A stretch of DNA of 64,000 bases from Variovorax paradoxus EPS (lineage in GTDB: Bacteria > Pseudomonadota > Gammaproteobacteria > Burkholderiales > Burkholderiaceae_C): NCBI RefSeq assembly GCF_000184745.1, contig NC_014931.1, positions 6,386,001-6,450,000 of the forward strand. Reading direction: 5' to 3'. Below, piece by piece: positions 24,479 through 32,525 of this stretch. The notes below the pieces were generated by a model that worked only from the letters and a program-made list of their open reading frames with translations, was not told where the DNA came from and ran no database searches. Positions within the stretch are counted from its first letter, which is position 1. Each line of letters opens with the position of its first letter. A program made the position numbers and the translations under genes.

Positions 24479-26641
24479 TTGTTCCCGCACAAACGCACCG
24501 CCATCGCGATGGCCCTGTTGCCCCTGAGCCTGCAGAGCTTCGCAGCCGACGCAGAACCTGCCGCCGACCCGTCGAAGTCGCTGGACACCATCACCGTCAC
24601 CGGCGACTGGCTCGCCAGCCCCAACGAAACCAAGGTGCTCGAGCACGCCGGTGCGCGCAGCATCGTCGAGCGCAGGCAAATCCAGGAAAGCGGCGCCTCC
24701 AGCGTGCGCGACGTGCTGCGCCAGATTCCGGGCGTGCAGGTGCAGGAGAGCAACGGCACCGGCGGCAGCGACATCTCGCTGAACGTGGGCGTGCGCGGCC
24801 TGACCGCCCGGCTGTCGCCGCGCTCGACCATCCTGCTGGACGGCGTGCCGCTGGCCTATGCGCCCTACGGCCAGCCGCAACTGTCGCTGGCGCCGCTGTC
24901 GCTCGGCAGCATCGAGACGGTCGACGTGGTGCGCGGCGCGGGCTCGGTGCGCTATGGCCCCCAGAACGTGGGCGGCATCATCAACTTCGTGACGCGCGCG
25001 ATCCCCAAGCAGTTCTCGGGTGAAGTCGGCGTGGGCATCGAAGGCGCCGGCCACGGCGGCGGCACCAAGACCACGCCCACGCTGTTCGTCGGGGGCACCA
25101 ACGACAAGGGCCTGGGCCTCGCGCTCTTGTATTCGGGCACGCACGGCGACGGCTTTCGCCAGAGCAACGACCACACCAGCATCGACGACCTGATGCTCAA
25201 GGGCGCCTACCGCATCTCGAACACCGACGACATCGCCATTTCGCTGCACCACTTCGAAGGCAAGGGCCGCATGCCGGGCGGGCTGACCACCGCGCAATTC
25301 GCGGCGAACCCGTTCCAGTCGGCCCGCCCCTTCGACGAATTCACCGGCAGCCGCACCGACGGCTCGATCAAGTACACGCACAACGATGGCGTGAACAAGT
25401 TCGAGATGCTGGGCTACTACACCGACTCGTTCCGCAGCAGCTACCTGGAGCAGGAAGGCACCGGCACCAACGCCGGCAAGCGCCGCCTGACCAGCTCGCC
25501 GCGCAACTACAAGACCTTCGCCATCGAGCCCCGGTATTCGCGCCTCTTCGATTCGGGCAGCGTGGTGCAGGAAGTCAGCGTCGGTTTCCGGTACCTGCGC
25601 GAACAAGCCTCCGAGGTGGCAACGCGCACGGTCTACTACACGCCCTCGCCTCTGGAAAACGCCTACAACCGCACCCAGTCCCCCTTCCAGACCAGCAAGG
25701 GCGGCACCGTCGCCCACGCGTTCTACATCGACGACCGCATCGACTTCGGCAACTGGACGGTCACGCCCGGCGTGCGCTACGAATCCTTCAGCTCGCACAA
25801 CGACGTGTTCACCGTGGCGAACAACCGCATCACGACCGCGATCTACCCGAAGATCGATTCCAACGAAGTGCTGCCGACGCTCTCGGTGCTCTACCGCGCG
25901 AGCGAGCGCTGGTCGCTGTTCGCGAATGCCGGCGTGTCGTTCGGCCCGCAGCAATACGCCCAGCTCGCGCAGTCCACCACCAGCTTGCATCCCGAGAAGG
26001 CCAAGACCTACGAAATCGGCACGAAGTACAAGGGCGAAGCCTGGAGCGGCGAGCTGACGCTGTTCAACATCAACTTCGACAAGGAGCTGCTGCTGGCGCG
26101 CTCCATCACCGGCGACGTCGGCCAGTGGACCGACCTGGGCGCCACGCGCCACCGCGGCCTGGAATCGGCGCTGCGCTACGACCTCGGCGACCTGAGCGCA
26201 TCGCTCAAGGGCCTGTCGGTGTCGGGCACGTACACGTACACGCAGGCCACCTCCAAGGCCGGCAACTTCGCCGGCCGCGACCTGCCGTTCTACTCGCGCC
26301 AGATCCTGACGCTCGGCACGCGCTACGAGCGCGGGCCGTGGACCTTCAATGCCGACATCTACGCGCAGTCCAAGCAGCGCTCGCCGGGCTCGCCGGAAGA
26401 CGGCAAGCCGTACATCACGCTCGAAGATTCGAACGGCCGCTTCGGCAACATCCCGGGCTACAGCACCGTGAACCTGCGCGCGGCCTACGACTTCGGCCCG
26501 TCGATGAGCAACCTGAAGCTGGCCGTCGGCATCAAGAACCTGTTCGATCGCCGCTACTACAACCGCTCGGTGGACAACAACGGCGGCAAGTACGTCGGCC
26601 AGCCGCGCACGCTGTACCTGCAGGCGTCGGTGGCGTTCTGA
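24479..26641 (+). CDS. TonB-dependent receptor, FecA-like
   Basis: Outer-membrane receptor of 720 residues. A signal peptide (cleavage after LQSFA), a TonB-box-like LDTITVTG at 35-42, a plug domain and a 22-strand barrel ending in the canonical aromatic residue (QASVAF) are visible. The plug (VRGLTARLSPRSTILLDG, APYGQPQLSLAPLSLG, VVRGAGSVRYGPQNVGG) closely resembles ferric citrate receptor FecA. Unlike E. coli FecA there is no N-terminal signalling (STN) domain, and no FecI/FecR genes adjoin. The TTG start at 24479 has CCGGAGGA 8-9 nt upstream. The ligand, probably a ferric carboxylate, is inferred. Confidence 0.88.
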   Translation: MFPHKRTAIAMALLPLSLQSFAADAEPAADPSKSLDTITVTGDWLASPNETKVLEHAGARSIVERRQIQESGASSVRDVLRQIPGVQVQESNGTGGSDISLNVGVRGLTARLSPRSTILLDGVPLAYAPYGQPQLSLAPLSLGSIETVDVVRGAGSVRYGPQNVGGIINFVTRAIPKQFSGEVGVGIEGAGHGGGTKTTPTLFVGGTNDKGLGLALLYSGTHGDGFRQSNDHTSIDDLMLKGAYRISNTDDIAISLHHFEGKGRMPGGLTTAQFAANPFQSARPFDEFTGSRTDGSIKYTHNDGVNKFEMLGYYTDSFRSSYLEQEGTGTNAGKRRLTSSPRNYKTFAIEPRYSRLFDSGSVVQEVSVGFRYLREQASEVATRTVYYTPSPLENAYNRTQSPFQTSKGGTVAHAFYIDDRIDFGNWTVTPGVRYESFSSHNDVFTVANNRITTAIYPKIDSNEVLPTLSVLYRASERWSLFANAGVSFGPQQYAQLAQSTTSLHPEKAKTYEIGTKYKGEAWSGELTLFNINFDKELLLARSITGDVGQWTDLGATRHRGLESALRYDLGDLSASLKGLSVSGTYTYTQATSKAGNFAGRDLPFYSRQILTLGTRYERGPWTFNADIYAQSKQRSPGSPEDGKPYITLEDSNGRFGNIPGYSTVNLRAAYDFGPSMSNLKLAVGIKNLFDRRYYNRSVDNNGGKYVGQPRTLYLQASVAF

Positions 26642-26675
26642 AGCCAGGGGAGCGCGGGCATACACTCGCGCACCC

Positions 26676-27236
26676 ATGGCCCTCAAATCCACCATCTTCA
26701 AGGCCACCCTCGCGGTGGCCGACATCGACCACGGCTACTACGCCGACCATGCGCTGACCCTGGCGCGCCACCCGAGCGAGACCGACGAGCGGATGATGAT
26801 CCGGCTCGTCGCGCTCGCACTCAACGCCCACCAGCTGCAGGACATCTGCCAGGGCGACGGCACGCTGGCCTTCGGCGCGGGCCTCTCGAACGTCGAGGAG
26901 CCCGACGTGTGGCTGCGCGACTTCACGGGCGAGGTCAAGATCTGGGTCGAGGTCGGCCAGCCCGAGGACAAGCCCATCATCAAGGCCTGCGGCAAGGCGG
27001 ACGAGGTGATCGTCTACTGCTTCAACCACGCGGCCGAGATCTGGTGGCGCGGCATCGAGAACAAGCTCACGCGGCCGCAGAACCTGAAGGTCTATCGCGT
27101 GCCGACTGAAGCCTCGCAGGCACTGGCCGCGCTCGCGCAGCGCAGCATGCAGCTGCAGGCGACGATCCAGGAAAACACGCTCACTTTGGGCGACGGCACG
27201 AACAGCATCGACGTCGAACTGCTGCGCTGGAAGTAG
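26676..27236 (+). CDS. yaeQ: YaeQ family protein
   Basis: Protein of 186 residues matching YaeQ over its length: N-terminal MALKSTIFKATLAVADIDHGYY, then ERMMIRLVALALNAH, EEPDVWLRDFTGEVKIWVEVGQPED and the C-terminal LQATIQENTLTLGDG. YaeQ has a PD-(D/E)xK nuclease-like fold. In E. coli it was reported to suppress loss of RfaH, but its function remains unclear. It starts 34 bp after the TonB receptor stop and may be co-transcribed with it. The start ATG is unambiguous because the family's conserved N-terminus begins there. Confidence 0.92.
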   Translation: MALKSTIFKATLAVADIDHGYYADHALTLARHPSETDERMMIRLVALALNAHQLQDICQGDGTLAFGAGLSNVEEPDVWLRDFTGEVKIWVEVGQPEDKPIIKACGKADEVIVYCFNHAAEIWWRGIENKLTRPQNLKVYRVPTEASQALAALAQRSMQLQATIQENTLTLGDGTNSIDVELLRWK

Positions 27237-27255
27237 CGCTTCGGCCTCCGCAGCG

Positions 27256-27561
27256 CTAGGCGGCCGGCATCATCTCGCCGCACTGCCAGCACTGCTCGAA
27301 ACCACCCTCGATCCGCTCGCCGCACACGCACTGCCAGTCGTGCTGCGGCCGGTGCTGCACCGCATGCAGCAATTCCTTGGCGCGATCGAACTGGCTCTCG
27401 TCGTCGATCCAGATTTCCGGCAGGCACTGGTCGGGCGGCAATTGGCCCATGACGGCGCCGAGGAACTCGCGCTGCACCGTGGCTTCGACACCGTCCTCGC
27501 GCAGGGCGTGCACCCACAGGGTCGCGATGGCGAGATTGGGCGCTTGGGCAAGACGACGCAC
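27256..27561 (-). CDS. DUF2007-type small protein with zinc ribbon
   Basis: Protein of 101 residues. The N-terminal half (QAPNLAIATLWVHALREDGVEATVQREFLGAVMGQLP) resembles DUF2007, a ferredoxin-like putative signal-transducing domain. The C-terminus carries two cysteine pairs, CVCGERIEGGFEQCWQCG, expected to bind zinc. It is convergent with yaeQ and 12 bp downstream of the DUF3717/DUF1289 gene, so the two small genes likely form an operon. The function is unknown. Confidence 0.78.
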   Translation of the reverse strand: MRRLAQAPNLAIATLWVHALREDGVEATVQREFLGAVMGQLPPDQCLPEIWIDDESQFDRAKELLHAVQHRPQHDWQCVCGERIEGGFEQCWQCGEMMPAA

Positions 27562-27573
27562 GGCGATGGCCTC

Positions 27574-28047
27574 TTAAGGCGTGTCGTCGGGACCGAGGGG
27601 TTCGGCGGGGTCGTCGGGCCCATCAGGCCACTTGGGCGGTTCTGCTTCGCGCGCCCGCTCGGCGTACTTGTTGAAGCGCCAGGCCGAGTCTTCCATCGTG
27701 ATGCGGCGCCAGGTCACGCGCTTCTCGACCGGCGTCATCGCGGGCCAGTGCTGCACTTCGTCGAAGCTGCGGCCGCAGCCCTTGCATTCGTCGTCGCCCT
27801 GGCTGGTGGAGCAGATCGCGATGCAGGGCGTGTCGGGGGTGCTGTGGTACCAGTCGAGCCATGCGGCCCAGGCCTTGGGCGGAAAGCCGACCTCGTCGAC
27901 CTCATCTTCGTGGTGGAACACCATGAGCGCGTAGACCTCTGCCAACGCGCGCAATTCGGGCGCCAGCGTGATGCCGTCGGGCGAGGGACTTTTCGCGCGC
28001 CAGTGGTTGATGGCGGCCTCGATGTCAGTGATGTGAATGGCGGCCAT
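27574..28047 (-). CDS. DUF3717-DUF1289 fusion protein
   Basis: Protein of 157 residues combining an N-terminal DUF3717-like helical part (MAAIHITDIEAAINHWRAK, then LAPELRALAEVYALMVFHHEDEVD) with a C-terminal DUF1289 module. The module has the cysteine set CIAICSTSQGDDECKGCGRSFDEV followed by W-x-x-M-T-P-x-E-K-R. DUF1289 proteins are thought to bind Fe-S or zinc and are otherwise uncharacterised. Start ATG at 28047 is preferred because the DUF3717 homology begins there. No Shine-Dalgarno is obvious. The gene precedes the DUF2007 gene and diverges from the terC region. Confidence 0.78.
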   Translation of the reverse strand: MAAIHITDIEAAINHWRAKSPSPDGITLAPELRALAEVYALMVFHHEDEVDEVGFPPKAWAAWLDWYHSTPDTPCIAICSTSQGDDECKGCGRSFDEVQHWPAMTPVEKRVTWRRITMEDSAWRFNKYAERAREAEPPKWPDGPDDPAEPLGPDDTP

Positions 28048-28234
28048 GGGGGAGTGAAAAAGCAGCGAGCGGCGATCATAGTCCGCCAATGTCCCGCAGC
28101 CTCGAAGGGGCATGGGCGCTACAAATCGAATAGCACGAGAGTCCCTGTTCATAGGCCCTCCTGGCCGGTTCTCTTCGGGTGGCTGAAAACTTTCGGTTGC
28201 CACGCCGCGAGCTTCGATGCTTTAATCCCGCCCA

Positions 28235-28319
28235 CGAAGGGGAGTAGCTCCCGACCGCCGTGGACAACGGCGGACATCGACAGGTCGTCAATACGAAGCA
28301 CAACACTTCCGGCCTTTCG
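28235..28319 (+). ncRNA. yybP-ykoY manganese riboswitch aptamer
   Basis: The hallmark GGGGAGTAGC lies at 28239-28248, and the second conserved core GTCGTCAATACG at 28284-28295. Closing stem P1 can form between CGAAGGG (28235-28241) and CCTTTCG (28313-28319) with one G-U pair; an inner stem is formed by CCGCCGT/ACGGCGG-like arms. This class senses Mn2+ and controls Mn exporters, including TerC/Alx-family genes, which is exactly the gene downstream (start 28546). Confidence 0.85.
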
Positions 28320-28360
28320 GACAACGCATGCGCACTGGCGCAGGCGCTGTCGAGCAAGAC

Positions 28361-28393
28361 CTTCGATTTGAACCTGCGCAGGTTTGGTCGAAG
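28361..28393 (+). promoter_or_regulatory. stem-loop in terC leader (possible expression platform)
   Basis: CTTCGA (28361-28366) pairs with TCGAAG (28388-28393), enclosing the perfect 14-bp palindrome AACCTGCGCAGGTT (28371-28384). It lies 42 nt after the aptamer. No T-run follows, so it is not a classic terminator. Confidence 0.55.
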
Positions 28394-28545
28394 CGTTCGC
28401 AAGTCCCCGGAGTCCACACCCGGCGCCTTCGTTTCCTCGCTTTCGACCAGCCCCGTGCGGGATGAATCGAAACGCATCGATATGCGCCTGCCCGTCGCGA
28501 TCCAATCAAGGAACGGCAGGAACGGCGCGAAGACAAGAGGAAGCT

Positions 28546-29292
28546 ATGGAACAGTTCATGACCCCGGAATTCTGGGTCGCCGTCGGTCAGATCATCATGA
28601 TCGACATCCTGCTGGGCGGCGACAACGCCGTCGTCATCGCGCTGGCGTGCCGCAAGTTGCCGCCCGCCCAACGCACCCAGGGCATCCTGTGGGGAACCGC
28701 CGGCGCCATCGTGCTGCGCGTGATCCTGATCTTCTTCGCGCTCACGCTGCTGGCCATTCCGTTCCTGAAGCTGGTGGGTGCCCTCCTGCTGTTGTGGATC
28801 GGCGTGAAGCTGCTCGCTCCCGAACATGACGACGCGCACGGCAACATCACCGGCAGCGACAAGCTGTGGGGCGCCGTCAAGACCGTGATCGTGGCGGACC
28901 TCGTGATGAGCGTGGACAACGTGATCGCCATCGCCGGCGCCGCACAGGGTGCGGGCGAAGGCCACCAGATGCCGCTCGTGATCTTCGGCCTCTTGGTGAG
29001 CATTCCGATCATCGTCTGGGGCAGCCAGCTGGTCATCAAGCTGATGGACCGCTTCCCGCTGATCATCACGCTGGGCGGCATGCTGCTCGGCTGGATCGCC
29101 GGCACGATGGCCGTGTCCGACCCGGCTCTGGCGAACCCCACCAACTGGACCTGGGTGCCGAAGGTGCCGCAGACCGACACCATCAAGTACGCAGCCGGCA
29201 TCGGTGGCGCGCTGCTGGTGCTCGCGATCGGCAAGTGGGTGGCCATGCGCCAGGCCCGCAACAAGCCGGAAACGGCTGTGACGACCGGCTGA
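28546..29292 (+). CDS. TerC family membrane protein (Alx/MntE-like)
   Basis: Integral membrane protein of 248 residues with about seven transmembrane helices. The TerC signatures are clear: DILLGGDNAVVIALACRKLP in helix 1-2 and its internal repeat ADLVMSVDNVIAIAGAA, each carrying the conserved D-N pair. TerC/Alx proteins are implicated in manganese export and tellurite or pH tolerance; several are controlled by the yybP-ykoY riboswitch, which is present 227 nt upstream. The ATG at 28546 has AGAGGAAG before it. The longer frame would read through the leader. It is followed by a small hypothetical gene. Confidence 0.92.
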   Translation: MEQFMTPEFWVAVGQIIMIDILLGGDNAVVIALACRKLPPAQRTQGILWGTAGAIVLRVILIFFALTLLAIPFLKLVGALLLLWIGVKLLAPEHDDAHGNITGSDKLWGAVKTVIVADLVMSVDNVIAIAGAAQGAGEGHQMPLVIFGLLVSIPIIVWGSQLVIKLMDRFPLIITLGGMLLGWIAGTMAVSDPALANPTNWTWVPKVPQTDTIKYAAGIGGALLVLAIGKWVAMRQARNKPETAVTTG

Positions 29293-29386
29293 GCACTGGC
29301 ATACCCCATTGATCGCCAGAAACTTCGCTGAGAAACTTTCCTGTCCAAACCAGTCTCTGCCACTCTAACTATCTGAAGGAGCACTC

Positions 29387-29851
29387 ATGGAAAAGATCAT
29401 TCTTTATGTCGACGACGCCGTGTATGCCAGCGAGCAGTTCGCCGAACTCGCGCCGGATGCCAACAGCGTCGTGGCGCGCCATTGGGTGCTCGTGGCCTGC
29501 GCGCCGCGCATGACGCATCGCATCAGCAAGTGGGTGAGCCACAGCGCACGCGAGAACTGGCGCGCCAAGTGGTTCAGCAAGGTGCAGGCGCAGTTGCTGC
29601 CCCTCCTCGAGCGCAACGGCGGCCAAGTGACGCCGGTGCTGGCCAAGGGTCCGCTTGCGGAACTGACGGTGCAACTCAAGCGCGAGCACGGTGCATCGCA
29701 CGTGGTCGATGCGCGTCGCCCGAAGATCGGCGTCGACCTGGAACCGGTCACGCCCGACCAGACGCCCGCGCACCAGTCGGGCTGGGCCTTTCCCGGCGCC
29801 GTGATGGGCATGGGCGCATTGCTGGTGCTGGCGAACGAACTGGCCGAGTAA
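29387..29851 (+). CDS. conserved hypothetical protein next to TerC
   Basis: Protein of 154 residues not assigned to a named family. The N-terminal MEKIILYVDDAVYASEQF strand-helix start and the alternating beta/alpha pattern suggest a Rossmann or universal-stress-like fold. The segment RMTHRISKWVSHSARENWRAKWF is rich in tryptophan and basic residues. The C-terminus (SGWAFPGAVMGMGALLVLANELAE) is hydrophobic and could be amphipathic or membrane-associated. GAAGGAG sits well placed before the ATG. It follows terC by 94 bp and ends in a strong terminator, so it may share the Mn-responsive transcript. Confidence 0.7.
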   Translation: MEKIILYVDDAVYASEQFAELAPDANSVVARHWVLVACAPRMTHRISKWVSHSARENWRAKWFSKVQAQLLPLLERNGGQVTPVLAKGPLAELTVQLKREHGASHVVDARRPKIGVDLEPVTPDQTPAHQSGWAFPGAVMGMGALLVLANELAE

Positions 29852-29874
29852 GCACAAGGCAGACACCCTTCTGA

Positions 29875-29913
29875 CGAGCCCCGGTGCGGCAACGCACCGG
29901 GGCTCGTTGTTTT
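29875..29913 (+). terminator. strong Rho-independent terminator
   Basis: A 14-bp perfect stem (29875-29888 with 29893-29906), GCAA tetraloop and TTGTTTT tail lie after the hypothetical gene. Confidence 0.95.
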
Positions 29914-29939
29914 GGGGGCTCTGGGGTATCCTGCGCCGC

Positions 29940-30293
29940 ATGCGCATCATCCTCAAATGGCTGCTCAGCGCCGTCGCGCTGCTGGCGGTGGCTTATCTCT
30001 ACCCAGGTGTCCAGGTCGCGAGCTTCGGCTCCGCACTCATCGCAGCCGCGGTGATCGGGCTGCTCAACATGATCGTGCGGCCGGTGCTGGTGGTGCTGAC
30101 ATTGCCGGTCACCATCGTCACGCTCGGGCTCTTCCTGTTCGTGATCAATGCGCTGCTGTTCTGGGCCGCGTCGGGGCTTCTGGGCGGCTTTCACGTCAAC
30201 GGCTTCGTGGCCGCGCTGATCGGCTCGCTGATCTACTCGCTGCTCGGCCTTCTCATCGAGACCGCGCTCGGCGGCCTTCTCTCCAAGCGCTGA
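29940..30293 (+). CDS. phage holin family/DUF360-like small membrane protein (YvlD type)
   Basis: Membrane protein of 117 residues with four hydrophobic helices: ILKWLLSAVALLAVAYLYP, ALIAAAVIGLLNMIV, VLVVLTLPVTIVTLGLFLFVINALLFWAA, and a C-terminal ALIGSLIYSLLGLLIETALGG. The N-x-x-x-R-P-V-L motif and the T-L-P-x-T-I-x-T-L-G-L-F segment are the family signature (annotated as phage holin family 4 or Mycobacterium 4-TMS). No phage genes are nearby, so a true holin role is unlikely. Start ATG at 29940; the terminator of the previous gene ends 26 bp upstream, so a promoter must be compact. Confidence 0.85.
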   Translation: MRIILKWLLSAVALLAVAYLYPGVQVASFGSALIAAAVIGLLNMIVRPVLVVLTLPVTIVTLGLFLFVINALLFWAASGLLGGFHVNGFVAALIGSLIYSLLGLLIETALGGLLSKR

Positions 30294-30302
30294 GCGCAAC
30301 GG

Positions 30303-31880
30303 TTACTTTAGCGGCGGCTCTTCCGCCTGCTGCTTGACCAGCACATCGACGGCGCGTGCGCGGGTGTCGATGATCGACGCCTCGTAGTGATCGATCGGCG
30401 CGCCCGAAGCGCCCGACTTGCGCACCAATTCCTGCGCCGCCTTGAAGCGATCGCGCGCCGCGGGGTAATCGAGGATCGCCACGTTGGCTTCGGCGTCGGC
30501 GCGCACCGCCCGCAGCGTGTCGTTCTGCGCGCCGTACAGGTTGCCCAGCACGCGCCACGCCGTGGCATCGCGCGGATTGGCGGCCACCCAGTCGCGCAGC
30601 ACGGGAATCATCGGCTCGGGCTGGCGCGTGGCGGTCGCGGCTTCGGCCGCAAGGATCATCTCGGGACGCTCCTTCGACCTGGCATCGAGCAGCGCGGCCG
30701 CCTTGGCCGGGGCGCCGGCGGCCAGTTCGATCTCGGCACTGAGCCATCGCGCCTGCTTCGCCGCAGCCGGGTCTTCCGCCGTGCGCGCGACGAGCCGCTC
30801 GGCCAGTGCACGTGCCGACTTGTAGTCGCGCAACTCCTTGGCGGCCAGCGCCGCCGCGTAGAGTGTGCCGGCCTGCTGGGGCGGCGTGCTCTTGCCGAAC
30901 TCGCCGCTGCCGGCCGACTGAACCCACAGGCGCAGCACATCGACGCCCGGCCGCGTCAGCACGCGGGCACGCGAGGCGATCATCGCGTGGTCCATCGCGA
31001 GCGGGAGCGCTGGGGCCGTGTCCATACGGAACTGGAACCGGCCCTGCATGTCGGAAATGCGCTCGGTCGTGAGCGGATGGCTGCGCAGGTACGGATAGGA
31101 GCCGTTGTCGTTCAGGCGCGAGGCGTACTGCAGCTTCTCGAACATGGCGGCAGCGCCCTGCGGCGCAAAGCCCGCCTGCGTCATCACGCCGAAGCCGATG
31201 CGGTCGGCCTCGCGCTCCATGTCGCGCGAGAAGCTCAGCTGGTTCTGCATGAAGAGCGCCTGGCTTCCCATGATCATGGCCTGGCCGGCGTCGCTGTTGC
31301 GGCTCTTGCTGGCAGCGATCATCCCGAGGATGAGGCCCGCGATCATCAGCGGCATCTGCTTGCCCTGCTTGCTCATCATCCGGGAGATGTGGCGCTGCGT
31401 GACGTGCGAGAGCTCGTGGCCGAGCACCGTTGCCAGTTCGTCGCGGCTGCCCACCGCGGCCACCAGCCCGAGGTTCAGGCCGAGATAGCCGCCCGGCAGC
31501 GCAAAGGCGTTGATGTTGCGGTCGCGGCCCAGCACGACGATCCAGGCGAAGCGCTCGTCCAGCTCGGGCGTGAGTTCGCCGCGCGCGCGGGCGGCGGTCA
31601 AGAGGCGCTGCCAGATCTCTTGCACGTAGGCGGCGATCACCGGATCGTCGATGTAGTCGGTGTCGCGATAAAGCTCGCGGGCGATCTGGTCGCCGAGGCT
31701 GCGCTCGGCGCTGGCGGTCATTTCGCCGCCGTCGCCAAGGCCGGGGAGGATCGACTGCATCTGCGCGCCGGCGGGTATCGGCAGCAACGCCTGGGCCGCT
31801 ATCAAAACGGAAGCGCATAGCGCGCGCAGGGTGGGCGTTGCGGTGGTCTTTGGCTTTGCGGAGGGAGTCAAGCGCAGCAT
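30303..31880 (-). CDS. M48 family periplasmic metalloprotease (BepA/YfgC-like)
   Basis: Secreted zinc protease of about 525 residues. After a signal peptide (ending near LPIPAGA) comes an M48 peptidase domain with the HExxH zinc site H155-E156-x-x-H159 (GHELSH) and the third ligand in MEREADRIG. The C-terminal half is a helical TPR-like region ([27 protein letters not shown]). This architecture is that of BepA, which degrades stalled LptD/BamA assembly intermediates. ATG at 31880 was chosen with GAGGA abutting it; ATG at 31913 or TTG at 31919 would lengthen the leader. It diverges from moaC and converges with the holin-like gene. Confidence 0.88.
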   Translation of the reverse strand: MLRLTPSAKPKTTATPTLRALCASVLIAAQALLPIPAGAQMQSILPGLGDGGEMTASAERSLGDQIARELYRDTDYIDDPVIAAYVQEIWQRLLTAARARGELTPELDERFAWIVVLGRDRNINAFALPGGYLGLNLGLVAAVGSRDELATVLGHELSHVTQRHISRMMSKQGKQMPLMIAGLILGMIAASKSRNSDAGQAMIMGSQALFMQNQLSFSRDMEREADRIGFGVMTQAGFAPQGAAAMFEKLQYASRLNDNGSYPYLRSHPLTTERISDMQGRFQFRMDTAPALPLAMDHAMIASRARVLTRPGVDVLRLWVQSAGSGEFGKSTPPQQAGTLYAAALAAKELRDYKSARALAERLVARTAEDPAAAKQARWLSAEIELAAGAPAKAAALLDARSKERPEMILAAEAATATRQPEPMIPVLRDWVAANPRDATAWRVLGNLYGAQNDTLRAVRADAEANVAILDYPAARDRFKAAQELVRKSGASGAPIDHYEASIIDTRARAVDVLVKQQAEEPPLK

Positions 31881-31999
31881 TCCTCGTCCATGGCTCGGGC
31901 TCGTATGATGCATCTTCAAATCGAACGTTCACCCATGAGCGCCGCGCCGGACGGCCGCAGCAAGCTCGACGCGGTGCGCAGCACGAAGGTACCCAATCC

Positions 32000-32488
32000 A
32001 TGAACACCCTCACCCACTTCGACGCCCAAGGCCAGGCCCACATGGTCGACGTCGCCGCCAAGCCCGCCACCCACCGCGTGGCCGTGGCCACGGGACGCAT
32101 CGAGATGCAGGCGGCGACGCTCGCGTTGATCGAATCCGGCACGGCGAAGAAGGGCGATGTGCTGGGCATCGCGCGGATCGCCGGGATCCAGGCGGCGAAG
32201 AAGACGAGCGATCTGATTCCGCTGTGCCATCCGCTGGCGCTGACACGGGTCGCCGTGGCGTTTGCGCTGGCGGATGCGGGCAGTGCGCCGCAAGTGGCTT
32301 GCACGGCGACCGTCGAAACCGTCGGGCCTACAGGCGTGGAGATGGAAGCGCTGACTGCGGTGCAGGTGGCGCTATTGACGATCTACGACATGTGCAAGGC
32401 GGTGGACCGGGGGATGCGGATCACCGATGTGCATGTGTTGGAGAAGCATGGGGGGAAGTCGGGGAGCTGGGTGGCGGCTGCCGACTGA
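32000..32488 (+). CDS. moaC: cyclic pyranopterin monophosphate synthase
   Basis: MoaC converts 3',8-cyclo-GTP to cyclic pyranopterin monophosphate, the second half of the first step of molybdenum cofactor synthesis. The 162 residues have the usual length. The motifs seen are [18 protein letters not shown] (N-terminal), [16 protein letters not shown] with the active-site histidine, [28 protein letters not shown] with catalytic lysine/aspartate, and the KHGGKSG C-terminal loop. Start ATG at 32000 matches the family N-terminus. It is alone on its strand; no other moa genes are nearby. Confidence 0.95.
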   Translation: MNTLTHFDAQGQAHMVDVAAKPATHRVAVATGRIEMQAATLALIESGTAKKGDVLGIARIAGIQAAKKTSDLIPLCHPLALTRVAVAFALADAGSAPQVACTATVETVGPTGVEMEALTAVQVALLTIYDMCKAVDRGMRITDVHVLEKHGGKSGSWVAAAD

Positions 32489-32525
32489 GCGCCCCGCTGG
32501 CGCTTCGGCGAAAAAAGGAAGAAGC

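Larger units (their letters stand above)
28048..28545 (+). other. 498-bp region between DUF3717 and terC: promoter, Mn riboswitch and long leader
   Basis: No protein gene was recognised. It contains the yybP-ykoY aptamer (28235-28319), a strong stem-loop (28361-28393) and about 150 nt of further leader before terC. The terC promoter should lie upstream of about 28220. An open 45-codon frame at 28328-28465 has no supporting features. Confidence 0.65.

Noticed and set aside
24458..26725. 755-codon minus-strand frame opposite the TonB receptor
   Set aside because: No recognisable motif; mirrors codon bias of the receptor gene.
28328..28465. 45-codon leader frame between the riboswitch and terC
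   Set aside because: No ribosome binding site or known peptide features; it could be tested as part of the expression platform but is not supported as a gene.
29940..30293. Holin-like gene as sign of a prophage
   Set aside because: No phage structural, integrase or lysis genes are near; the family is widespread in chromosomes.
32489..32525. GC hairpin with A-run after moaC as terminator
   Set aside because: The A/T-run is on the wrong side of the hairpin for either flanking gene.
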